Translations under genes and position numbers: made by a program
In this document: piece by piece, positions 8,094-15,880 of the stretch
How positions within the stretch are numbered: the first letter of the stretch is position 1
Layout: each line of letters begins with the position of its first letter
Source of the DNA: Clostridiales bacterium UBA1758
GTDB lineage: Bacteria; Bacillota; Clostridia; Oscillospirales; UBA1758
Direction: 5' to 3'
DNA: 30,250 bases
Assembly: GCA_002315595.1 (NCBI GenBank)
Contig: DCHG01000002.1
Location: forward strand, 38,843 to 69,092
Notes under the pieces: generated by a model
Told to the model about the DNA's origin: nothing
Seen by the model: only the letters and a program-made list of their open reading frames with translations
Databases searched by the model: none

Positions 8094-9002
8094 ATGTACG
8101 ATATAATAATCGTAGGCGGAGGGCCGGCAGGATTGACTGCCGCCCTCTACGCCTTAAGGGCGGGCAAATCCGCACTCATAATCGAAAAAAATGCCTTCGG
8201 CGGACAGATTACATGGTCACCGAAGGTGGAGAACTTCCCGACGATTGAGTCGATTTCGGGCACTGAGCTTGCAGACAGACTTATGGAGCAGGCGATGAAT
8301 CAGGGCGCTGAAATGGAGCTTGACGAGGTCAAGTCAATCGAGCTTGACGGCGATATAAAGCGCGTCACAACCGAATTCGGAGCGCAGTTTGAGGCAAAGG
8401 CGGTCATAATCGCGACGGGCGCAAAGCCGCGTATGCTCGGCATTGACAGAGAAAATGAGCTCGTCGGCGCGGGCGTGTGCTTCTGCGCGGTGTGCGACGG
8501 AGCATTTTACAAGGGACGTCCCGTAGCCGTAAACGGCGGCGGCAATTCAGCCCTGCAGGATGCAATGCTTCTGTCGGAGACCTGCAGCAGGGTGTATCTT
8601 ATCCACCGCAGAGACAGCTTCCGCGGCGAGGCAAAGCTCGTCGAGGCGCTCAGCGCAAAGGAAAACGTCGAGTTTGTGCTAAATAGCTCAATTACAGCCC
8701 TTATAGGCGAGGATGAGCTCACGGGAATAAGCGTGACCGATAACACGGGTGCAAGCCGCGATATTGCCGTTGACGGTCTGTTCGTCGCGATAGGTCATGC
8801 CCCCGATAACGGCATATTCTCAGAGCTTATAGAGCTCGATAAGGGCGGGTATGCCGACTCGGGCGAGGATTGCCTCACAAAAACCGCGGGCATATTCGTC
8901 GCGGGTGACTGCCGCAAAAAGACGGTGCGTCAGCTGACAACCGCCGCGGCTGACGGCTCCGCCGCCGCACTTGCCGCCTGCACTTACATAGACAGCTTAT
9001 AA
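8094..9002 (+). CDS. trxB: Thioredoxin reductase-like flavoprotein
   Basis: 302 residues. GGGPAG at 8-13 is the FAD dinucleotide-binding motif. The redox pair is C131-A-V-C134 followed by Asp135 (CAVCDG; CATCDG is commoner). The second nucleotide-binding motif GGGNSA is followed by 'HRRDSFR', the pattern of NADPH-binding enzymes, and 'GIFVAGDCR' near the C-terminus is the second FAD contact. I chose the ATG at 8094, 8 bases after the nrdD stop; a GTG at 8082 overlaps that stop (GTGA) and is possible. The length and layout fit low-molecular-weight thioredoxin reductases. The tight link with nrdD suggests it passes NADPH electrons to the redoxin domain fused to NrdD. A good terminator follows. 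Confidence 0.9.
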   Translation: MYDIIIVGGGPAGLTAALYALRAGKSALIIEKNAFGGQITWSPKVENFPTIESISGTELADRLMEQAMNQGAEMELDEVKSIELDGDIKRVTTEFGAQFEAKAVIIATGAKPRMLGIDRENELVGAGVCFCAVCDGAFYKGRPVAVNGGGNSALQDAMLLSETCSRVYLIHRRDSFRGEAKLVEALSAKENVEFVLNSSITALIGEDELTGISVTDNTGASRDIAVDGLFVAIGHAPDNGIFSELIELDKGGYADSGEDCLTKTAGIFVAGDCRKKTVRQLTTAAADGSAAALAACTYIDSL

Positions 9003-9004
9003 TA

Positions 9005-9036
9005 AAAAAGCGACTGATTTTTCAGTCGCTTTTTGT
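9005..9036. terminator. Bidirectional intrinsic terminator
   Basis: AAAAGCGACTGA (9006-9017), loop TTTT, TCAGTCGCTTTT (9022-9033). T-tracts on both strands let it end both trxB (+) and the kinase gene (-), which converge here. Confidence 0.9.
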
Positions 9037-9037
9037 T

Positions 9038-9970
9038 TTAATCATCATCTGCATCGCCGATAAATTCTCTTATCAGTGCATCCTCTGCAACAAGACTTTC
9101 GTCAATCTCACCGAAAAGCTGAAGCGCGGGGAGCACCTTGCGAAGCTCGTCGTATCTGCCTATGCCCTCGGGAATTGAGGAGAAAAGCTTAGTAGCCGTG
9201 CGGTTCATAACGGGGATTTCATAGGCAAAGGAGGAGTCAAAGCGGTAGTCGGCTTTGTTCTTGAACGGGGAGATGTTTGCAATCTCGCCTCGCCGCACGT
9301 TTGCCCACATACTGATAGTCTGGTCGGGGTCGGCACCGCGGAAATTATAGTCGCGCACGGTGCGGCGTACAAGCCTGAACCACGTGCCCTTGAACACAAC
9401 GGTCTCGTTGAATTCAACACTGCTTCGCGCCGAGATATACAGCTTGAATGCGGCGGGATGACGGCTCGTTATCATGTCGTTGAGTGCGTGAATACCCTCG
9501 AAAACAACGACCTCGTCCTTTTTGAGCTTTATGGATTTTGAGGGCTCAAGCGTGCGCATCTGACGGGCAAACTCGTACTTGGGCACATAAATTCTCTTAC
9601 CCTCGGAAAGTCGCGTGAAGTGCTCGTTTAACAGCTCCATATCGAGGCAAAGCGGGGATTCAAGGTCTATGTCGCCCTCGGGTGTGCGCGGTGCGGTAGC
9701 GGGGTCAACGGTCTTGAAATAGTCGTCCATTCCGATGTAATGCGCGTGCACGCCCTGACGCTCAAGCTCCTCACTTATTTTGCGCGCCGTTGTGGTTTTG
9801 CCCGAGCCCGAGGGACCCGACAGCAGTACAATCGGACTGTTGCTTCTGTTGGCGATTATTTTATCTGCGGCGGTCTTGACACGCCTTTTGTAAAGCTCAT
9901 CGCATTCCTCAATAAAGCCCTTCGGGTCTGCGACTGTCTTGTAGTTGATGTCGGCAAGCTGATATGCCAT
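9038..9970 (-). CDS. Uridine kinase / phosphoribulokinase family nucleoside kinase
   Basis: 310 residues. The Walker A loop GPSGSGKTT is at residues 52-60, followed by 'GMDDYF' (the family's D-D-F/Y substrate segment) and 'VVFEGIHAL', the Walker B-like strand of uridine kinases. Some clostridial relatives carry an N-terminal TGS/ThrRS-like extension of about 200 residues; here only some 45 residues precede the kinase core, so this is the short form. The gene starts at the ATG at 9970, whose A is shared with the last base of the hemZ stop (TAATG), with AAGGAAG just upstream. Expected reaction: ATP-dependent phosphorylation of a nucleoside such as uridine. The substrate is not proved by the sequence. 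Confidence 0.85.
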   Translation of the reverse strand: MAYQLADINYKTVADPKGFIEECDELYKRRVKTAADKIIANRSNSPIVLLSGPSGSGKTTTARKISEELERQGVHAHYIGMDDYFKTVDPATAPRTPEGDIDLESPLCLDMELLNEHFTRLSEGKRIYVPKYEFARQMRTLEPSKSIKLKKDEVVVFEGIHALNDMITSRHPAAFKLYISARSSVEFNETVVFKGTWFRLVRRTVRDYNFRGADPDQTISMWANVRRGEIANISPFKNKADYRFDSSFAYEIPVMNRTATKLFSSIPEGIGRYDELRKVLPALQLFGEIDESLVAEDALIREFIGDADDD

Positions 9971-11445
9971 TAGAAGACTTCCTTTCCGTAGAAATCGACA
10001 ATTTGCTGTTTATCCGAGCAGGTTTTTTCAATTCCCGAGATATATTCAGCGGGATATTTCGGCGCAAACAGACGGATGTTTTTGCCAGTGCCCGCGGCAA
10101 CAAGCTTCGTTGAGCCGCCTCCGCCGAGTGCGGCTATGGAGCAAAGCTCCTCCATAATGCAGACATTGTAAATATTTATGTGTCCCTGCTTTGCCCAGCC
10201 CACATTCTCAAAGCCGCCCGACATGAATTTCTGACGGTAGAGATAATAGGGCGAGTAGCCCGCATTGCGCAGTGCATCTGTTGCAAGGTCGAGCATTCTG
10301 CCGACCTCAATATCCGTCGGAAGCTGACTGCCCTCAAGAGTAATGCGTGAGCCCTTTTTGAGTGACAGCGTGTGCACGGTAATGTTTTCGGGCTCAAGGG
10401 CTATCACCTTTTCGAGCGTGTCGGCAAAGCCGCCTACTGTGTCCGTCGTAAGCCCCGCAATCAAATCCATGTTGACCGCCATGCCGCCGACGTCACGCAC
10501 CTTTTCGAGTGCGTCTATTATGTCCTGCGCGGTGTGCCTGCGGCCTATCGACTCAAGCACGGAGTCAACCATTGTCTGCGGATTAACGCTCACTCTGTCA
10601 ACGCCGTGCGCCTTCAAAACCTTGAGCTTTTTTGCGGTGATCGTGTCGGGACGCCCCGCCTCAACGGTGTATTCACGCAGGTGTGAAAGGTCGAAGCTGT
10701 CCTCAAGCGCGGTGCAAAGTCTGTCGAGCTGTTCAGCGCTGAGAGTGGTGGGAGTGCCGCCGCCCATATATATGGATATGATGCGCAGACCGAGACTGTT
10801 TACGGTGCTTGCAAGTGCCTCAAGCTCCTTCATAAGTGCGTCAACAAAGGGCTCAATAAGCTTCATGCTCTTTTCAACCGACTGACTTACGAAGCTGCAA
10901 TAGGAGCATCTTGTTGGGCAAAACGGGATGCCGACATAGAGGCAAATATCGCGCTCACCGAGGCTTTTTTCAATGTCAAGCGTCACGAGCGAGGTGTCGC
11001 GGCACAGTGCCGCACGCTCGGGTGTGACATCGTATTCGGAGATAAAGCGGCGCATCGCACTGTCGGCATCGTCCTGCTGCATAAGAGAGCAGAAAACCTT
11101 GCCGGGGCGCACACCCGTCAGCGCACCCCATGCGGGGCGGCTGTGTCCCGAACGCAGGGCGGCACGGTAAAATGCGTTTTTCAATGCTCGCTGACACAGT
11201 CTGTCACGGCTTATATCATCGCTTGCAAGCTCGGATAAAAATGCCGCCTTGCCGATAAACGCGTTGCCGTCAAGATACAGCCTGCAAACGCTTGTCGTGT
11301 ATTTTTTGCCGCGGCTCAAGCTCAGCTCAGCTCTGTCGCCCTCGGGTCTGCCCTCGGGGTATTCGGGGCGCTCGGAGGGATACAGCGACAGGAGCATCTG
11401 CTCAACGGCGTATTTATAATCGTGACCTTTAAGATACAGCTTCAC
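9970..11445 (-). CDS. hemZ: Coproporphyrinogen dehydrogenase HemZ-type radical SAM protein
   Basis: 491 residues from the GTG at 11445. The radical-SAM motif is C176xxxC180xxC183 ('IPFCPTRCSYC'), followed by 'YMGGGTPTTL' and 'EAGRPDTIT', blocks typical of the HemN/HemZ family. The N-terminal 165 residues are the HemZ-specific region. An upstream in-frame ATG at 11478 is ruled out because it falls in the -10 element; the GTG has AAAGGGAG (11460-11453) at good spacing. HemZ proteins are annotated as oxygen-independent coproporphyrinogen oxidases, but many anaerobes that carry hemZ make no heme, and no other heme gene is present here, so the real role may differ. It is translationally coupled to the kinase. 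Confidence 0.88.
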   Translation of the reverse strand: MKLYLKGHDYKYAVEQMLLSLYPSERPEYPEGRPEGDRAELSLSRGKKYTTSVCRLYLDGNAFIGKAAFLSELASDDISRDRLCQRALKNAFYRAALRSGHSRPAWGALTGVRPGKVFCSLMQQDDADSAMRRFISEYDVTPERAALCRDTSLVTLDIEKSLGERDICLYVGIPFCPTRCSYCSFVSQSVEKSMKLIEPFVDALMKELEALASTVNSLGLRIISIYMGGGTPTTLSAEQLDRLCTALEDSFDLSHLREYTVEAGRPDTITAKKLKVLKAHGVDRVSVNPQTMVDSVLESIGRRHTAQDIIDALEKVRDVGGMAVNMDLIAGLTTDTVGGFADTLEKVIALEPENITVHTLSLKKGSRITLEGSQLPTDIEVGRMLDLATDALRNAGYSPYYLYRQKFMSGGFENVGWAKQGHINIYNVCIMEELCSIAALGGGGSTKLVAAGTGKNIRLFAPKYPAEYISGIEKTCSDKQQIVDFYGKEVF

Positions 11446-11476
11446 GGGTAATCTCCCTTTAAGTATATGTCGCTTC

Positions 11477-11485
11477 ATTATACCA
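11477..11485 (-). promoter_or_regulatory. hemZ promoter, extended -10
   Basis: On the minus strand TGGTATAAT (perfect -10 with TGn extension) lies about 30 bases before the hemZ GTG. The -35 region (TTTAAT at 17-base spacing) is weak. This placement decides the hemZ start. Confidence 0.75.
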
Positions 11486-11758
11486 CAACGATATCAATTA
11501 TTAAAGAGATACCCAAACGGAATTTAATACATTCCAAAGAATAATATTCCCTTCAAAAATGGAGCAGAAAAAATGCAAAATGCCCAAAAAAAGCGCCGCT
11601 TTTTGTTGAAAAAATCAAAAATGCGGACTTGTTGCAGATACTGTGTTTACAAAAAAGTCAAGTTGTGATTAAATATAAAGTACAATGCGAATCGTAGCGG
11701 AGTATGGCAGAATGAGAGCTGCCGTGCTGCGATTTGAAAAAATCAGGAGGAAATTTTA
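11486..11758 (+). promoter_or_regulatory. Divergent intergenic region with aminotransferase promoter and 5' UTR hairpin
   Basis: AT-rich spacer between hemZ (-) and the aminotransferase (+). Candidate promoter: TTTACA (11646-11651), 17 bases, TTAAAT (11669-11674); TACAAT at 11681-11686 is an alternative -10. Just downstream a nested hairpin is visible: AATCGTAGC (11690-11698) with GCTGCGATT (11726-11734), enclosing GGCAG (11706-11710) with CTGCC (11719-11723). The ribosome site AGGAGG (11745-11750) lies just after it, with the ATG at 11759. The hairpin would sit at or near the mRNA 5' end and may protect the message. I recognise no known riboswitch. Confidence 0.55.
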
Positions 11759-12946
11759 ATGGTTAAATTTGCAAGCAGAATGGACCTTCTTAAGGGTTCT
11801 GCAATTCGTGAGCTGCTGGCTCTTGCCAACAAGCCCGACATTCTTTCTTTCGCAGGCGGCATGCCCGCACCCGAGCTTTTCCCTGTTGACAAGATGAAGG
11901 CTGCTACCGAGGCAGTTCTCGACGAGCAGGGCAAGGTTGCTCTCCAGTACTCCAGCACCAACGGCTTTGAGCACTTCCGTCAGCAGATTGCCGACCGTAT
12001 GGAAGCAAAGCTCAACATCAAGACCACCGCAGACAACATTCTCGTAACCTCCGGCTCACAGCAGGGCCTTGACTACTCCGCAAGAGTATTCTGCGATCCC
12101 GGCGACACCATCATCATCGAGAGCCCGTCCTACCTCGGCGCACTCAACGCATTCAAGGCTTGCGAGCCCAACTTCGTTGCTATCCCCACCGATGACAACG
12201 GCATGATTATGGAAGAGCTCGAGAAGGTTCTCGCAACCGATAAGAAGGTCAAGATGATTTACGTCATCCCCGACTTCCAGAATCCTTCAGGTCGTACATG
12301 GCCCATGGAGCGCCGCGAGAAGTTCATGGAAATCATCAACAAGTACGAGGTTCCCGTTATCGAGGATAACCCCTACGGCGAGCTCCGCTTCGAGGGCGAG
12401 ATGCTTCCCGCACTCAAGAGCATGGACACCAAGGGTCTCGTAGTATTCCTCGGCACCTTCTCCAAGATCCTCGCTCCCGGCTACCGTCTCGGTTGGGTTT
12501 GCGCAGACGGCGAAATTCTCCAGAAGTACAACTTCCTCGCACAGGCAGCTTCTCTGCAGGCTTCCACCGAGGCACAGCTCGTTGTTTCCAAGTTCATCGA
12601 CATGTACGATCTTGACGAGCACGTCAATGCAATCAAGGCAAACTATGCAAAGCGCCGCGATGTCATGATTCAGACCATGGAAAAGGAATTCCCCCCCGAG
12701 GCAAAGTTCACTCACCCCAACGGCGGTCTGTTCGCATGGGTAGAGCTTCCTGAGTACATCAACACCAACGAGATGGCTAAGGAATGCCTCAAGCGCAACG
12801 TCGCTTACGTTCCCGGTGACGGCTTCTTCCCCGATGCAGGTCACAACAACTGCATCCGCCTGAACTACTCCGCAATGAACGAGGAGAAGATCGTAAAGGG
12901 CATGACCATTCTCGCAGAGGTCATCAAGGAAAACCTCAAGAAGTAA
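11759..12946 (+). CDS. PLP-dependent aminotransferase, fold type I (2-aminoadipate/aromatic type)
   Basis: 395 residues. The PLP lysine is K236 in 'GTFSKILAPGYRLGW'. Other class I/II blocks are 'SFAGGMPAPELFP' near the start, 'VTSGSQQGLDY', 'ESPSYLGAL', 'PDFQNPSGRT' and 'EDNPYGELRF'. This set is typical of the subgroup that includes LysN-like 2-aminoadipate aminotransferases and MocR-like C-terminal domains, but no GntR DNA-binding domain is present. It probably transfers amino groups from branched-chain, aromatic or aminoadipate substrates to 2-oxoglutarate. Codon use is strongly biased to a few C-ending codons with AAG and GAG, more than in its neighbours, pointing to high expression. AGGAGG lies 8 bases before the ATG, and a strong terminator follows, so it is probably transcribed alone. 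Confidence 0.9.
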   Translation: MVKFASRMDLLKGSAIRELLALANKPDILSFAGGMPAPELFPVDKMKAATEAVLDEQGKVALQYSSTNGFEHFRQQIADRMEAKLNIKTTADNILVTSGSQQGLDYSARVFCDPGDTIIIESPSYLGALNAFKACEPNFVAIPTDDNGMIMEELEKVLATDKKVKMIYVIPDFQNPSGRTWPMERREKFMEIINKYEVPVIEDNPYGELRFEGEMLPALKSMDTKGLVVFLGTFSKILAPGYRLGWVCADGEILQKYNFLAQAASLQASTEAQLVVSKFIDMYDLDEHVNAIKANYAKRRDVMIQTMEKEFPPEAKFTHPNGGLFAWVELPEYINTNEMAKECLKRNVAYVPGDGFFPDAGHNNCIRLNYSAMNEEKIVKGMTILAEVIKENLKK

Positions 12947-12963
12947 TTTAACTTCATAAGCTT

Positions 12964-12997
12964 AATCTCCGAGGGAAAATTTCCCTCGGAGATTTTT
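12964..12997 (+). terminator. Intrinsic terminator after the aminotransferase
   Basis: ATCTCCGAGGGA (from 12965) pairs with TCCCTCGGAGAT (ending at 12993), with a small A/T-rich loop, then TTTTT. Long perfect stem. Confidence 0.92.
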
Positions 12998-13008
12998 ATA
13001 TAAAAAAT

Positions 13009-13037
13009 TTGAAATATTCTGCGGTCTGTGGTATAAT
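13009..13037 (+). promoter_or_regulatory. Promoter of the acyltransferase operon
   Basis: TTGAAA (13009-13014), a 17-base spacer, TATAAT (13032-13037). The predicted start near 13044 gives a leader of only about 23 bases that holds the AAGGGGGGG ribosome site. Confidence 0.88.
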
Positions 13038-13066
13038 ATTTGCATGGCGAAAAGGGGGGGACGCTC

Positions 13067-14281
13067 ATGGAAAAAATCGAATATGCACAGCCTCAGCTTA
13101 TAGTTTACCGTGCGGCACAGCTTGTCGCAAATGCCTTTGCCGCGTACGTGTTCAAAAGAGAATATATCCGCAACGAGATTAAAAATGCCGAGGGTGCCTA
13201 TGTTGTAATTGCAAATCATCAGGCGGCATACGATTTTGCAAATCTGATAGGCGCGACAAAAAGACGCCTCACCTTTGTAATAAGCAATTCGTTTTATAAC
13301 TCACTGCCCATAACGGGCATATTGCACCGCCTCGGAGTTATTCCGAAGCAGCAGTTTCAAACCTCCGTCAGCGATATGCGCAGGATAAAGGCGGTAATAG
13401 AAAACGGACAGCCGCTTGTTATATATCCCGCGGGGCTTATGTGCGAGGACGGCATTTCAACGCCCATACCGCAGGCAACATATAAGTTCTTGAAGTGGCT
13501 TGACGCCGATGTCTATGTTGCAAGGGCAAGCGGCACATATTTCACCATGCCCAAATGGACAAAGGGCTTCCGCCCGGGTAAAACCTATATGGACATTTAC
13601 AAGCTGTTTGACCGCGCAGAGCTCAAAAAAATGAGCGTCGGGCAGGTGAAGGCTAAGACCGATGAGGCTATTTTGTTCGACGCCTACCGCGAGCAGGAGA
13701 CAATTCTCGCGGAGTACAAAAACAACGGCAATATCGAGGGCATAGAAAATGTCCTGTATGCCTGCCCGCACTGCGGCGGCGAATTTACCGTGAAGGTGAA
13801 AAACCGCAGTACAATTTACTGCACCGAGTGCGGCTTTGAGCAATCAAGCGACAAATACGGCTTTTTGCATAATACGGATGCCTTGAAGGAGATTAGATAT
13901 ATCTCCGATTGGAGCAAGGCAATATTCAAGCGTCATTCGGCTATGCTCAGGAAAAATCCCGACTACACAATAAGTGCAAAAACGAGAATTTTCATGCTCG
14001 ACTACAAGAAGCACAAATTCAAATGGGTTGGACTCGGCGAGCTTTCCCTCGGCAGGGATAAATTCAATATTAAGGGCAGGATAAACGGGGAAGAGGTCAA
14101 TTTGAATATTCCCTCGTCAAAGCTGCCGACTCTGCCGTTTAAGCCGGGAAAATATCTCGAGGTACAGCAAGGCGAGGACATTTACCGCTGTGCACTCGAT
14201 GACGGCAGGCTTGTTATGAAGTTTATAAACACTCTCAAGGCATTTTTTGAGATAAATAATCCGATTAGCGGAGAAAAGTGA
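13067..14281 (+). CDS. PlsC-like acyltransferase with a C-terminal zinc ribbon
   Basis: 404 residues. Residues 50-56, NHQAAYD, match the H-x4-D catalytic motif of glycerolipid acyltransferases (H51, D56), and 'IYPAGLMCEDG' at 119-129 corresponds to the family's second motif. A four-cysteine zinc ribbon follows at C233/C236 (CPHC) and C252/C255 (CTEC), and a basic beta-rich C-terminal region of about 120 residues comes after. The expected activity is transfer of an acyl chain to a lysophospholipid or related acceptor at the membrane. The ribbon plus tail is not part of the standard PlsC protein of about 240 residues. The start is the ATG at 13067, behind AAGGGGGGG; a TTG at 13040 lies in the promoter region and is rejected. 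Confidence 0.75.
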   Translation: MEKIEYAQPQLIVYRAAQLVANAFAAYVFKREYIRNEIKNAEGAYVVIANHQAAYDFANLIGATKRRLTFVISNSFYNSLPITGILHRLGVIPKQQFQTSVSDMRRIKAVIENGQPLVIYPAGLMCEDGISTPIPQATYKFLKWLDADVYVARASGTYFTMPKWTKGFRPGKTYMDIYKLFDRAELKKMSVGQVKAKTDEAILFDAYREQETILAEYKNNGNIEGIENVLYACPHCGGEFTVKVKNRSTIYCTECGFEQSSDKYGFLHNTDALKEIRYISDWSKAIFKRHSAMLRKNPDYTISAKTRIFMLDYKKHKFKWVGLGELSLGRDKFNIKGRINGEEVNLNIPSSKLPTLPFKPGKYLEVQQGEDIYRCALDDGRLVMKFINTLKAFFEINNPISGEK

Positions 14282-14338
14282 TGACTTAAGGGCACATTTG
14301 TGTTATGCTTAAATAAACAGCGATAAGAAGGTGAGGGC

Positions 14339-14737
14339 ATGACAGAGGTCGTAGCCGCACTTGTGTGGGATGAGGGCAGGTTTATGATATGCCGCCGCCC
14401 TGCGCATAAGGCGAGGGGACTGCTTTGGGAATTTGTCGGCGGCAAGGTCGAAAAGGGTGAGACAAAACAGCAGGCACTTGTGCGTGAGTGCATGGAGGAG
14501 CTTGCCGTGACAATCGGCGTTGAGGACGTTTTCATGGATGTCGTGCACGAATACCCCGACCTTACGGTACACCTCACACTGTTTAATGCTTTCATCGCAG
14601 AGGGTGAGCCCCAGCTATTAGAGCACAGCGAAATCAAGTGGATAACGCCTGCGGAGATTGGAAATTACGATTTTTGTCCCGCGGACGAAGAAATACTGAA
14701 AAAAATAATAAATAATTATAAGGAGAATGCAAAATGA
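14339..14737 (+). CDS. Nudix hydrolase, MutT-like
   Basis: 132 residues. The Nudix box runs from G35 to about V57: G35, E41, R49, E50, E53 and E54 are all in place, while the usual glycine after the E-E-x triplet is alanine (A56). 'LLWEFVGGKVE' is close to the 'WEFPGGK' of MutT/NudG proteins that hydrolyse oxidised or modified dNTPs. It would act as a housecleaning pyrophosphatase in the cytoplasm with Mg2+. AAGGTGAGG lies just before the ATG. The end overlaps the next gene by ATGA, so the two are translationally coupled; the first gene of the group is 57 bases upstream. Confidence 0.88.
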   Translation: MTEVVAALVWDEGRFMICRRPAHKARGLLWEFVGGKVEKGETKQQALVRECMEELAVTIGVEDVFMDVVHEYPDLTVHLTLFNAFIAEGEPQLLEHSEIKWITPAEIGNYDFCPADEEILKKIINNYKENAK

Positions 14738-14976
14738 ACAACTGGAGCACCGCACGCAAAGGCTGCCTCGTCCTCGGCGCAGGCGCATTTGCCCACGCAA
14801 TCTGGAAGAAGAACCCCATTATGCCTCTCGTGCTTTACGGCACACATCTGGCTGAGTACCTCATAATCGGAAGAAGAGTCGGCAAATCCGTATGGTGCGA
14901 TGACCTTGAGTGCTTCACAAAGACACTGCTTTACGGCTTCACCTTCTGGCTGCCGATGAAGCTTGAGGTTGAGTGA
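14734..14976 (+). CDS. Small hydrophobic protein, family not recognised
   Basis: 80 residues. Its ATG overlaps the Nudix stop (ATGA), and AAGGAG lies 7-8 bases upstream in the end of that gene. Two hydrophobic stretches (about 8-42, interrupted by KKN, and 62-76) suggest two or three membrane passes. The middle has charged loops ('GRRVGKSVWCDDLE'). I do not recognise a family and assign no function. Coding is supported by coupling, the ribosome site, codon use like that of its neighbours and the terminator directly after the stop. Confidence 0.7.
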   Translation: MNNWSTARKGCLVLGAGAFAHAIWKKNPIMPLVLYGTHLAEYLIIGRRVGKSVWCDDLECFTKTLLYGFTFWLPMKLEVE

Positions 14977-14982
14977 AAAACC

Positions 14983-15017
14983 TATGCCCCCTCTCCGAGA
15001 GGGGGCATAAGCTTTTT
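14983..15017 (+). terminator. Intrinsic terminator
   Basis: TATGCCCCCTCT (14983-14994), loop CCG, AGAGGGGGCATA (14998-15009), then AGCTTTTTT. Ends the acyltransferase-Nudix-small protein group. Confidence 0.9.
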
Positions 15018-15039
15018 TAGACGTGCTGTCCGAAAAATA

Positions 15040-15068
15040 TAGACAACAAAAATCAAGTATGATAAAAT
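15040..15068 (+). promoter_or_regulatory. Likely promoter for the DUF5058 operon
   Basis: TAGACA (15040-15045), 17 bases, TAAAAT (15063-15068). AAGGTGG (15091-15097) precedes the ATG at 15102. Confidence 0.6.
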
Positions 15069-15101
15069 GTTAACATAGTTTTAGACAAAGAAGGTGGATT
15101 T

Positions 15102-15866
15102 ATGTCAATACTGTCTCAGCTTAACAGTCCGATAATGTATCTTATCTGCGGTGTAATAATATTCTTCGTCGCCGCAGTCTGCGTGTTCTTCATGATAAGA
15201 GCATACAGAGCAGGTCTTGCAATAGGCATGGATAAGACAAAAATGAGAAGAACGATAACCGCAAGCGCAACCTTTGCGGTGCTGCCGAGTGTGGGCATTC
15301 TTCTCGGTGTAATTGCCCTTTCGGGCAGTCTCGGAACTCCGCTTCCGTGGCTTCGTCTTTCCGTAATCGGTGCACTGCACTATGAAACTCAGGTCGCGGT
15401 CGGTGCGGCGGAGGCGATAGGCCTTTCGGGACTTTCGGCATCCGAGATGACTGCCGAGGCGTTCACGACGATAGCGCTTGTAATGAGCTTCTGCATTATG
15501 TGGGGCATGGTTTTCTCCGTGTTCTTCTCAAAACGCTATCTCAAGAGACTTAAAACACCTAAGAATGCAAACAGCGGAGCACCCGGCTTCGGCGACAGTG
15601 CAATGACGGCAATGTTCATCGGACTTGTCAGCGCATATATAGGCAGCTATATAGGCGGACTTGTGTCAGGCGGTGAGGGCGGACTGTTCTCGTTTACGGG
15701 CTCATGGCTTCCCTTGGCGGTTGCGGTAATCGCGGGCGCGGTTATGGCAGTGTTTATCTGGCTTGCGGAAAAGAAAAAGGCGGCGTGGGTTGAGAGCTTC
15801 TCGATTGCGGGCAGTATGATAATCGCAATGGCGGCGGCTGTTTTCCTCAACGGTGCATTAAAATAA
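15102..15866 (+). CDS. DUF5058 family integral membrane protein
   Basis: 254 residues with about six membrane segments (roughly 10-32, 54-75, 118-142, 168-190, 200-221, 230-250). The glycine-rich central part 'IGLVSAYIGSYIGGLVSGG' and overall layout match the DUF5058 family as I remember it. It is followed after 14 bases by a second membrane protein, with AAGGAGG between, and that one overlaps an M20 peptidase. The three genes look like a transport-plus-hydrolysis unit: a two-subunit permease for a peptide or N-acylated amino acid and the enzyme that cleaves it. No transport activity is established for the family to my knowledge, so this is inference from context. Confidence 0.7.
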   Translation: MSILSQLNSPIMYLICGVIIFFVAAVCVFFMIRAYRAGLAIGMDKTKMRRTITASATFAVLPSVGILLGVIALSGSLGTPLPWLRLSVIGALHYETQVAVGAAEAIGLSGLSASEMTAEAFTTIALVMSFCIMWGMVFSVFFSKRYLKRLKTPKNANSGAPGFGDSAMTAMFIGLVSAYIGSYIGGLVSGGEGGLFSFTGSWLPLAVAVIAGAVMAVFIWLAEKKKAAWVESFSIAGSMIIAMAAAVFLNGALK

Positions 15867-15880
15867 GGAGGTACGGAAAA

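Noticed and set aside
11446..11478. ATG at 11478 as hemZ start
   Set aside because: It lies in the -10 element of the hemZ promoter, so it would not be in the transcript.
11588..11604. AAAAAGC-GCC-GCTTTTT hairpin as a terminator
   Set aside because: It is upstream of both divergent genes, has a 7-bp stem only, and ends no gene.
11559..11609. 16-codon ORF upstream of the aminotransferase as a leader peptide
   Set aside because: No ribosome site, lies before the likely promoter, and has no run of one amino acid.
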